Both the position numbers and the translations under genes were made by a program. Below the pieces are notes generated by a model. It ran no database searches. It was not told the origin of the DNA and was given only the letters and a program-made list of their open reading frames with translations. From CAWKDC01 sp044445605 (GTDB lineage Bacteria; Pseudomonadota; Gammaproteobacteria; JABCZS01), in the NCBI GenBank assembly GCA_044445605.1, contig JBIOEA010000053.1, forward strand, positions 1-8,967: DNA of 8,967 bases. Reading direction: 5' to 3'. Below are positions 1 through 5,487 of this stretch, piece by piece; positions within the stretch are counted from its first letter, which is position 1; every line of letters starts with the position of its first letter.

Positions 1-46
1 CCAAAACGCCATCTAATAAGCTACGATCTTTTGGTGGTAGTACCAT
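1..46 (-). CDS. 5' end of an unrecognised leftward gene, cut by window edge
   Basis: An ATG at 46 on the minus strand opens 15 codons that run off the left edge, reading MVLPPKDRSLLDGVL. A strong Shine-Dalgarno sequence, AGGAG, lies upstream with seven bases (ACAGGCA) before the ATG, so I believe this is a real start. It lies 78 bases downstream of the nuclease gene on the same strand and could be co-transcribed with it. Fifteen residues are too few to assign a family, and I do not recognise the protein. Confidence 0.5.
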   Translation of the reverse strand, partial: MVLPPKDRSLLDGVL

Positions 47-124
47 TGCCTGTCTCCTTTTATCTGCTAATAAAAAGAGTAGAAGATGGTCTGCCACTTT
101 GCTGACCAATTTCAATTTACAGAA

Positions 125-1012
125 CTATTGACGCACCACCTTGCTTTTGCACAAAATAAGCCCAATGGTAGGATTATCGGTCTCATGTTTAACTTTATCA
201 TCCACCGCTGAAAGATAAAAATTCATCTTTCCAGCGTATTCTGATTTAAAATCCCCATCTTTTAGCTCAATGACAACAAAACAACGCAATGTCAAATGGT
301 AAAAAAGCAAATCAATGTAAAAATCCTTGTCGGACACTTCGAGATGATATTGGCGTCCAACAAATGCAAACCCGGCCCCAAGCTCTAGAAGAAATTTCTC
401 CATATGTTGAATGAGTGCTTTTTCCATCTCACGTTCATGTGCCTTTTCACCAATACTTAAAAAATCGAAAATATAAGGATCCTTGAGTGTATTCTGTGCA
501 AGCTCAGATTGTGGTAAGGGCAACGTTATATGAAAATTCGTCACAGACTGCCCTTGCCGCTTATGCAGCTCCAGCTCAATTTGCATGACCATCGCATTTC
601 GTGACCAGCCATATTCGACTGCCTTCTGCATGTAAAATATTCTTGTTTTTTTGTCTTTTATCTTGTCCAGGAGGGTGACATGGTGATACCAGGGCAATTT
701 TGCAAGCACCGCTTGCAAAATTGTATCCTCTTGATATTCAAGAGAAAATCTTTTCATATACCCAAGATTCCTGACTCCAAATCCCTTCATTTCGGGGAAT
801 TCAACACTTAGATCCCTAGATAACTCTTCAATCACCTTTTTTCCCCAGCCCTGATTTGCTTGTGACTGAAGAATTTGAAGGCCAATATGATAATACAATA
901 GGATGAGCTCTTTATTAACACTCAATGCTGCTTTAGAGCGAGATTCCAATATGTGCTTTTTTAACCTATTGAGGAGTGTGTGATACTCAGCACTTCCGAT
1001 CTTCTGCTCCAT
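125..1012 (-). CDS. DUF1016/YhcG-type PDDEXK nuclease, apparently C-terminally short
   Basis: This 295-residue protein has the two-part DUF1016 architecture. Residues about 8-155 form a helical N-terminal domain, with the typical stretch around WGKKVIEELS and the FGVRNL motif. Residues about 170-290 form a PD-(D/E)XK nuclease domain. The likely catalytic residues are present: D234 in FYIDLL, and E249 and K251 in VIELK, followed by the conserved YAGKMNFYLSAVDD segment. Family members are cytoplasmic predicted nucleases, often found near restriction or defence genes, and their biochemical role is poorly known. The start is supported by AGGAG five bases before the ATG. From memory, homologues continue well past the IGLILCKSK motif, whereas this one stops four residues later, so the C-terminal tail seems lost. 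It may still fold and cut. The family call is firm; activity and biological role are not. Confidence 0.85.
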   Translation of the reverse strand: MEQKIGSAEYHTLLNRLKKHILESRSKAALSVNKELILLYYHIGLQILQSQANQGWGKKVIEELSRDLSVEFPEMKGFGVRNLGYMKRFSLEYQEDTILQAVLAKLPWYHHVTLLDKIKDKKTRIFYMQKAVEYGWSRNAMVMQIELELHKRQGQSVTNFHITLPLPQSELAQNTLKDPYIFDFLSIGEKAHEREMEKALIQHMEKFLLELGAGFAFVGRQYHLEVSDKDFYIDLLFYHLTLRCFVVIELKDGDFKSEYAGKMNFYLSAVDDKVKHETDNPTIGLILCKSKVVRQ

Positions 1013-1070
1013 ACATACTCCTATTTATTTTTGTAGAGATGATGCGATATTACGCGCTAGAAAATCCCCC

Positions 1071-1110
1071 GACACTAGAATCGTCTCGCAAGTTCGTCGA
1101 TTCCAGTGTC
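1071..1110. repeat. Imperfect 13-bp inverted repeat, intergenic hairpin
   Basis: The arms at 1071-1083 and 1098-1110 (GACACTAGAATCG and CGATTCCAGTGTC) pair over 13 positions with one mismatch around a 14-base loop. The hairpin lies between the 3' end of ppiD and the 5' end of the nuclease gene and directly abuts the next palindrome. Neither strand has a T-run after it, so it is not a classical terminator. It may be part of a dispersed repeat element. Confidence 0.6.
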
Positions 1111-1133
1111 TGCCCCCTTTTTCAAAGGGGGCA
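1111..1133. repeat. GC-rich palindrome, copy 1
   Basis: Perfect 10-base arms (TGCCCCCTTT and AAAGGGGGCA) flank a three-base TTC loop. The element sits 19 bases beyond the ppiD stop codon. A close relative lies at 3765-3789, also between leftward genes, which suggests a dispersed intergenic palindrome. There is no following T-tract on either strand. A role in ppiD mRNA 3'-end stability is possible but is inference. Confidence 0.65.
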
Positions 1134-1152
1134 TTAGAAATTTAATTGCGTT

Positions 1153-3099
1153 TTATTTCTGGGATGAGGTATCTTTAATGATCACGCGTTTTGCGAACTC
1201 GCCGAACAAGTCAAAGTCACGGCGTGCCATGAATTCAGCCAATTGGGATTTTAAGTTTTCATTGAATGCACGTTCTTCTTCAGCACTTTTAAACTCTGGC
1301 GCTTTGCCAGGATAAATTGCTTTGACCTGAATCACAGCAACACCGGTTAACATCGGCGCCGTGGTCAATGCAGGCTTGTCACCCATGGGGGTCTTGAATG
1401 CTTCTACAACCACTTCATAAGGTACTTCTTTGTTACGGCGATCCAACTTGTCTTGTTGTTTCCAAACAATCCCTTCAGACTTTTCAACTTCTTCATAGGA
1501 TTTACCTGAAGCCAATGCTGCTTGTATCGCGGTTGCTTTCTCTTCAGCTAAGCGCATCGCTTGTCGCGCTAATGCCGATTTTTCAATATCAGCTTTCACC
1601 GTATCAAAGGGCTTGAGATGACTGTCTTGGTACGCTGTCGTGTGCAACACAACTGCTTCATTAGCATTAATATGAATTAATTCGCTGTTTAACTTTTGAT
1701 CATAGGCCGCTTTATCAAACGCTGCCTGTATCACTGCTGCATTAGCAGTGATGCCTTCATTAGACTTCGCGTCTTGTGACAACGTTGCTTGCGCAGGCGT
1801 TAATTCAAACTGCTTCGCCAACGCAGAGAACTCTGTACCCGCTTGGAATGCCATGTCTGATAAATCTTTCACCGCATCATCGTAACGTTTGGCCGTTTCC
1901 GTTTGGTACCACTCTTCAGATAGCTCTTTGCTCACGTCGCTCAATGGCTCTTTCTGCGCAGGCTCAATCGCCGTCACCAAAATCAAATGATAACCAAAGG
2001 GTGTTTCAACAGGGCCCACCACTTTATCTTTATCTGCACTGAATGCCGCATCATCAAATGCAGGATCAAAGGTGCCTTTAATAGCAACCCCTAAATCGCC
2101 ACCTTGGGACGCACTACCCGGATCTTGTGAATGTTCTTTAGCCAACGCTGCGAAACTTGCGCCTGCGCGTAAACGCTCCAATAAATCTTCCGCTTCTTTG
2201 CGCTTTGCCTTGCGCTCGTCATCCGTCGCATTCTCAGGAACCAAAATCAAAATGTGAGCAATATGACGCGATTCAGGAATAGTAAAATCCGCATCGTGTG
2301 ATGCATACAACGCTTGCAATGCTGCTTCTGGAACAGGCTCTTTGCGAACATGCTCAGCTATTTGTTGGCGTGTCAACGTAATGTATTCAATCGTTGCTTG
2401 TGCAGGAACCGTGAATTCACTGTGGTGACCATTGTAATATGCTTGCAAATCCGCATCCGTAATCGTGATGTTTTTTTCGAAATCTTTGACATCCAATAAC
2501 GTGTATCCAATGTCGCGTGTTTGATAAATTAAACCTAATGCGGATTCGATTTCATAAGGGAGCACCAACGCACTTCCTCCAATCGCTGCACTGGCTTGCA
2601 TGAACACCATACGGGTTTGCATGTCCCTTAAAAAATCATACGCCGTGAGATGACGTTGCGCCAACATCGATTGATATAATTCCATCGAAAAATGGCCGTC
2701 TTCTTGCAACTGTGGGATGCGACCAATGAATGCATCTGCTTGATCTTTACTAACGACAAAACCTGTCTTACCTAAGAATTGATTTAATACGGATTCCATG
2801 ATCATTTGTTGCTTGGCCAATTCCTTGACCCGTGCTTCATCTTCAGGCTTAACGTCCATGTGCTGCGCTGCCATCGCATTTTTATAGTCGACGAGCGTTG
2901 CTTGATAATTTTGATCGAGTTGAGCTTGTGTGAATTGTTGTGAACCAACCGTGAGAACGACTGGATTGCCTGATTTACCATTACCGAATAATTCGTCAAA
3001 ATTTGCGCCAATGCCCCAAATAACAAACACTATCGCAACCAGCCCTATCACCAGACCGGCGACCCAACCATGGGCCCACTGACGTATTCTTTGCAGCAT
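1153..3099 (-). CDS. ppiD: PpiD-like periplasmic folding chaperone (SurA_N/parvulin), membrane-anchored
   Basis: This 648-residue protein is close to the E. coli PpiD length of 623. A short basic cytoplasmic start is followed by one membrane segment at residues about 12-31 (WVAGLVIGLVAIVFVIWGIG), so the rest should be periplasmic. Residues about 35-265 match the SurA-type chaperone region. Residues about 276-378 form a parvulin peptidyl-prolyl isomerase domain, including HIAHILI, SQDPGSASQGGDLG and FGYHLILV. A long C-terminal helical region follows. PpiD works near the SecYEG exit and helps outer-membrane and secreted proteins fold. It lies downstream of hupB, as in E. coli, with two tRNA genes between. 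The Shine-Dalgarno sequence (AGGGAT) is only moderate. Enterobacterial PpiD parvulin domains are reported to have little isomerase activity, so the catalytic role here is uncertain. Confidence 0.9.
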   Translation of the reverse strand: MLQRIRQWAHGWVAGLVIGLVAIVFVIWGIGANFDELFGNGKSGNPVVLTVGSQQFTQAQLDQNYQATLVDYKNAMAAQHMDVKPEDEARVKELAKQQMIMESVLNQFLGKTGFVVSKDQADAFIGRIPQLQEDGHFSMELYQSMLAQRHLTAYDFLRDMQTRMVFMQASAAIGGSALVLPYEIESALGLIYQTRDIGYTLLDVKDFEKNITITDADLQAYYNGHHSEFTVPAQATIEYITLTRQQIAEHVRKEPVPEAALQALYASHDADFTIPESRHIAHILILVPENATDDERKAKRKEAEDLLERLRAGASFAALAKEHSQDPGSASQGGDLGVAIKGTFDPAFDDAAFSADKDKVVGPVETPFGYHLILVTAIEPAQKEPLSDVSKELSEEWYQTETAKRYDDAVKDLSDMAFQAGTEFSALAKQFELTPAQATLSQDAKSNEGITANAAVIQAAFDKAAYDQKLNSELIHINANEAVVLHTTAYQDSHLKPFDTVKADIEKSALARQAMRLAEEKATAIQAALASGKSYEEVEKSEGIVWKQQDKLDRRNKEVPYEVVVEAFKTPMGDKPALTTAPMLTGVAVIQVKAIYPGKAPEFKSAEEERAFNENLKSQLAEFMARRDFDLFGEFAKRVIIKDTSSQK

Positions 3100-3130
3100 C
3101 GGTATCCCTATTTCTTCTGTAGTTTCAGTC

Positions 3131-3162
3131 TAAAATGAAAAGCCAAAGCATATGCCTTGGCT
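3131..3162 (-). terminator. Probable intrinsic terminator after tRNA-Asp
   Basis: On the minus strand, a hairpin with arms related to AGCCAAGGCA and TGCTTTGGCT (10 positions, one mismatch, 3141-3162) is followed by TTTCATTTTA. It begins 10 bases past the tRNA-Asp CCA end and precedes ppiD by about 40 bases, so it fits termination of the tRNA transcript. The T-run is interrupted, so termination may be partial and ppiD may receive read-through. Confidence 0.5.
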
Positions 3163-3171
3163 TCTCAGATT

Positions 3172-3248
3172 TGGCGGAGTGGACGGGACTCGAACCCGCG
3201 ACCCCCGGCGTGACAGGCCGGTATTCTAACCGACTGAACTACCACTCC
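3172..3248 (-). tRNA. tRNA-Asp (anticodon GTC)
   Basis: This is a complete 77-base cloverleaf on the minus strand. The acceptor stem GGAGTGG pairs with CCACTCC, the discriminator base is G and the CCA end is encoded. The T-arm reads GGGTTCGAGTCCC, and the anticodon GTC is read from 3214 to 3212. It lies 11 bases downstream of tRNA-Val and should be processed from the same transcript. Confidence 0.97.
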
Positions 3249-3259
3249 TAAAAGCACTT

Positions 3260-3335
3260 TGGTGGGTGGTGAGGGGTTCGAACCCCCGACATTCGCCTTG
3301 TAAGGGCGACGCTCTACCAGCTGAGCTAACCACCC
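3260..3335 (-). tRNA. tRNA-Val (anticodon TAC)
   Basis: This is a complete 76-base cloverleaf on the minus strand. The acceptor stem GGGTGGT pairs with ACCACCC, the discriminator base is A and the CCA end is encoded. The D-arm begins TAGCTCAGCTGGTAGAGC, and the anticodon TAC is at 3302-3300. It is the first gene of a Val-Asp tRNA pair placed between hupB and ppiD. Confidence 0.97.
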
Positions 3336-3349
3336 CAAACTGTGCGGCT

Positions 3350-3378
3350 ATTCTATCGCACTTTTTTGGTTCTGCCTA
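3350..3378 (-). promoter_or_regulatory. Candidate sigma-70 promoter for the tRNA-Val/tRNA-Asp pair
   Basis: On the minus strand, TAGGCA (3378-3373) and TAGAAT (3355-3350) are separated by exactly 17 bases. The -10 box lies 14 bases upstream of the tRNA-Val 5' end. The bases after the -10 box (AGCCGCAC) form a GC-rich discriminator, a known feature of stable-RNA promoters repressed by ppGpp and DksA. Each box matches consensus at four or five positions. Confidence 0.55.
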
Positions 3379-3394
3379 GCTTTTTTTAAAAAAA

Positions 3395-3685
3395 CTACGC
3401 AATTTCTTCCAATTCTTGAACAATATCTTTAAGCGCCTTCGCAACCTTGAATTTCACTACTTGTGCAGCAGGAATATCAATCGTTACACCTGTCTTAGGA
3501 TTGCGGCCCGCACGTGCTGCGCGTGTTTCAACAACAAATTTACCGAAATCTGGAATCACGACTTCTTCGCCTTTTGCGAGAGATTCGCGCATCGTGCGAA
3601 ATATCGTGTCAATCATTTGCAACGCCGCCGCTTTCGTTAAGTCGTTCGCTTGTGCAAGGATGTTTACCAATTCTGTCTTGTTCAT
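3395..3685 (-). CDS. hupB: DNA-binding protein HU (HU-beta type)
   Basis: This 96-residue nucleoid protein bends DNA as a dimer. The fold begins NKTELVNILA, continues through the turn DFGKF (46-50), and carries the HU/IHF signature GRNPKTG at 60-66, with the DNA-intercalating proline at P63. The basic arm (residues about 54-75) and the C-terminal helix are intact. Two adjacent ATG codons occur at 3688 and 3685. I chose the second because GAGG then lies six bases upstream, while it is only three bases from the first. A slightly acidic tail (QELEEIA) makes the protein a few residues longer than E. coli HU. A strong promoter lies upstream. Position next to ppiD supports the HU-beta name, although lon, often found upstream of hupB, is absent here. 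Confidence 0.95.
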   Translation of the reverse strand: MNKTELVNILAQANDLTKAAALQMIDTIFRTMRESLAKGEEVVIPDFGKFVVETRAARAGRNPKTGVTIDIPAAQVVKFKVAKALKDIVQELEEIA

Positions 3686-3719
3686 CATGAACCTCTTCGC
3701 TTGTGTTGCAGGAGGTGCA

Positions 3720-3748
3720 TTTATACCGGGGGAAATTGTTTAAGTCAA
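3720..3748 (-). promoter_or_regulatory. Strong sigma-70-like promoter for hupB
   Basis: On the minus strand, TTGACT (3748-3743) and TATAAA (3725-3720) are spaced by 17 bases. Each differs from consensus at a single position. Transcription would start near 3713, giving a leader of about 28 bases before the hupB start. This is the best promoter match in the window and suits an abundant nucleoid protein. Confidence 0.75.
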
Positions 3749-3764
3749 GGGATATAACACCAGA

Positions 3765-3789
3765 TGCCCGCCCCCTTCGAAGGGGGGCA
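3765..3789. repeat. GC-rich palindrome, copy 2
   Basis: The core CCCCCTTCGAAGGGGG (3771-3786) is a perfect 16-base palindrome extended by TGCC and GGCA at its ends. It resembles the element at 1111-1133 in composition, arm order and intergenic setting. It lies between the rubredoxin stop and the hupB promoter, where it could insulate the two leftward genes, but no T-tract follows it. Confidence 0.6.
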
Positions 3790-3820
3790 TAACATATTGG
3801 AGTGCGCAAATATTTTTTTA

Positions 3821-3994
3821 TTAAATTTCGATCATCTCGAAATCATCTTTGACAGCCGCGCAATCAGGGCAACGCCATGTCAATGGAACATCGGCCCAAG
3901 CAGTACCGGGTGCGATACCATCTTCTGGCCAACCTTGAGCTTCATCATAGATAAAGCCACATAATAAGCACATATAACGTTTGTTGTTTGTCAC
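3821..3994 (-). CDS. Rubredoxin
   Basis: This 57-residue iron protein carries a single FeS4 centre and transfers one electron at a time in the cytoplasm, with partners that vary among species. The four iron ligands are evident in CLLCG (C9, C12) and CPDC (C42, C45). Other family marks are the Y-D-E-x-x-G-W-P-E-D-G-I-A-P-G-T stretch (residues 16-31) and the W-x-D-x-P segment (33-37). The start is a GTG at 3994, chosen because AGGGGG lies a few bases upstream and the resulting length is normal. An in-frame ATG at 4042 would add 16 unlikely residues and overlap the promoter. The gene is divergent from hemL. Its redox partner (rubredoxin reductase, oxygenase or peroxide-detoxifying enzyme) is not in this window. 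Confidence 0.95.
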   Translation of the reverse strand: MTNNKRYMCLLCGFIYDEAQGWPEDGIAPGTAWADVPLTWRCPDCAAVKDDFEMIEI

Positions 3995-4021
3995 TGCCAA
4001 CCCCCTATGGAAACAACTCAC

Positions 4022-4050
4022 TATATACATGGTTTCAATCAAATTGTCCA
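4022..4050 (-). promoter_or_regulatory. Candidate promoter for rubredoxin
   Basis: On the minus strand, TGGACA (4050-4045) and TATATA (4027-4022) are 17 bases apart. The -35 box matches consensus at five of six positions and the -10 box at four. Transcription would start near 4015, leaving about 20 bases before the GTG start. The element interleaves with the candidate hemL promoter on the opposite strand. Confidence 0.45.
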
Positions 4051-4061
4051 GATGATAGAAT
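4033..4061 (+). promoter_or_regulatory. Weak candidate promoter for hemL
   Basis: TAGAAT at 4056-4061 is a good -10 box, positioned about 35 bases before the hemL start. The 17-base-spaced -35 region (TTTCAA, 4033-4038) matches consensus at only three positions. If used, it overlaps the divergent rubredoxin promoter almost completely. Confidence 0.3.
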
Positions 4062-4095
4062 GCCTCTATTTGAGCACCCCTACGAGGAGATACGC

Positions 4096-5376
4096 ATGTC
4101 CACTCTTTCAGAACGTCTATTCACTGAAGCCTGCCAAGTCATTCCCGGTGGCGTGAACTCCCCCGTGCGTGCATTTAAGTCCGTCGGTGGCACCCCCCTC
4201 TTTATTAAAAGCGCCCACGGTGCCCATATAACGGATGCCGATGATCATACCTATATTGACTATGTTGGCTCATGGGGCCCCATGATCGCTGGTCATAATC
4301 ACCCCACGGTCCTCGCTGCTGTTTCAGACGCTATCCAACAAGGCCTCAGCTTCGGTGCCCCTACCGCGCGCGAGATTACCCTGGCTGAAAAAATTTGCGA
4401 GCTCGTCCCTTCTATTGAGCAGGTCCGCCTCGTCAATTCCGGGACCGAAGCCACCATGAGCGCCATTCGCTTGGCTCGCGGCTTTACCGGTCGTGATAAA
4501 TTCATTAAATTCATCGGCTGCTATCACGGCCATGCAGACTCCCTATTAGTAGAAGCCGGCTCCGGCGCCCTCACCTTCGGCGTACCTAGCTCCGCTGGCG
4601 TTCCCGCAGGCCATGTCAAAGATACCTTATGCGCTCCTTATAATGATTTAAAAGCCGTGGAAGCCCTCATTGCCGCCAACCCCAATCAAATTGCCGCCAT
4701 CATCGTCGAGCCTGTGGCCGGTAATATGAATTGTGTTCCGCCTGTTCCGGGCTTCTTGGCAGGATTGCGTAAGCTGTGTGATGAGAACGGCATCGTCCTC
4801 ATATTCGATGAAGTCATGACAGGCTTCCGTGTCGCCCTAGGCGGCGCCCAGGCCCTCTATGGCGTTCGCCCCGATCTCACCACGTTGGGTAAAGTCATCG
4901 GCGGTGGTATGCCCGTTGGCGCCTTTGGCGGCCGTCGCGATATCATGGCCAAACTCGCCCCCTTAGGCCCCGTCTACCAGGCTGGTACCCTCTCGGGGAA
5001 CCCCATTGGGACGGCAGCCGGATTGGCCAATCTATCTATCGTTGAAGCCCCCGGCTTCTTTAATGACTTGACCCAACGTACCCAGGCACTCTGTGATGGC
5101 CTCAAAGCCGCCGCCAAGGCCCATGGCGTTGCGCTCCAAACCCATGCCGTCGGCGGAATGTTCGGGATCTTCTTCACCGACGGCCCCGCACCTACCTCAC
5201 TCGAGGAAGTCAAACAATGCGACTCATCCGCCTTCAACCGCTTCTTCCATGCCATGCTCGATAATGGCGTCTACCTCGCCCCTTCCGCCTTCGAGGCCGG
5301 TTTCGTGTCATCCGCTCATACGGATGAGGATATTCAGAAAACGATTGAGGCAGCGGAGAAGTCATTTGGATCGTGA
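4096..5376 (+). CDS. hemL: Glutamate-1-semialdehyde 2,1-aminomutase
   Basis: This 426-residue PLP enzyme converts glutamate-1-semialdehyde to 5-aminolevulinate, the committed precursor of heme and other tetrapyrroles in the C5 pathway. The full family pattern is visible: the N-terminal VIPGGVNSPVRAF, the cofactor-phosphate loop NSGTEA (114-119), D238 in FDEVMTGFR, which contacts the pyridine nitrogen, and K266 in TLGKVIGGG, which forms the Schiff base with PLP. The length equals the E. coli enzyme. The ATG at 4096 is preceded by GAGGAGA at a five-base gap, so an upstream in-frame extension was discarded. The gene is markedly G+C-rich, with C-ending codons, compared with adjacent genes. The partner HemA (glutamyl-tRNA reductase) is not in the window. 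The gene is divergent from rubredoxin and followed by the dksA promoter. Confidence 0.97.
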   Translation: MSTLSERLFTEACQVIPGGVNSPVRAFKSVGGTPLFIKSAHGAHITDADDHTYIDYVGSWGPMIAGHNHPTVLAAVSDAIQQGLSFGAPTAREITLAEKICELVPSIEQVRLVNSGTEATMSAIRLARGFTGRDKFIKFIGCYHGHADSLLVEAGSGALTFGVPSSAGVPAGHVKDTLCAPYNDLKAVEALIAANPNQIAAIIVEPVAGNMNCVPPVPGFLAGLRKLCDENGIVLIFDEVMTGFRVALGGAQALYGVRPDLTTLGKVIGGGMPVGAFGGRRDIMAKLAPLGPVYQAGTLSGNPIGTAAGLANLSIVEAPGFFNDLTQRTQALCDGLKAAAKAHGVALQTHAVGGMFGIFFTDGPAPTSLEEVKQCDSSAFNRFFHAMLDNGVYLAPSAFEAGFVSSAHTDEDIQKTIEAAEKSFGS

Positions 5377-5416
5377 AGAACAACCCCCGCCTCGGATGGG
5401 CGAAAATATCAAAAAT

Positions 5417-5444
5417 TTGCAATTCTCTGAATCTGTGTTATAAA
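5417..5444 (+). promoter_or_regulatory. Candidate promoter for the dksA operon
   Basis: TTGCAA (5417-5422) and TATAAA (5439-5444) are separated by 16 bases in the 111-base gap after hemL. The -10 box matches at five of six positions and the -35 box at four. Transcription would start near 5451 and give a leader of about 37 bases. No clear terminator separates it from hemL, so read-through from hemL is also possible. Confidence 0.55.
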
Positions 5445-5487
5445 AAATCGTACACCCTTTTTTATCACATCTTCAGAGAGGCCTATC

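Noticed and set aside
88..107. Hairpin downstream of the nuclease gene as its terminator
   Set aside because: The stem is short (seven positions with one mismatch), and the T-rich run lies well beyond it on the minus strand. Support is too weak for a feature.
3988..4095. Upstream extension of hemL by 36 codons
   Set aside because: The added part covers the divergent promoter region and does not match HemL. The ATG at 4096 has GAGGAGA at good spacing and gives the normal length.
4974..5255. Leftward open frames inside hemL, also at 4299-4533 and 5234-5422
   Set aside because: They are products of high G+C and biased third positions in hemL. None shows recognisable protein features.
5377..5416. 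Terminator after hemL
   Set aside because: Only a four-base CGCC/GGCG pairing is visible and no T-tract follows.
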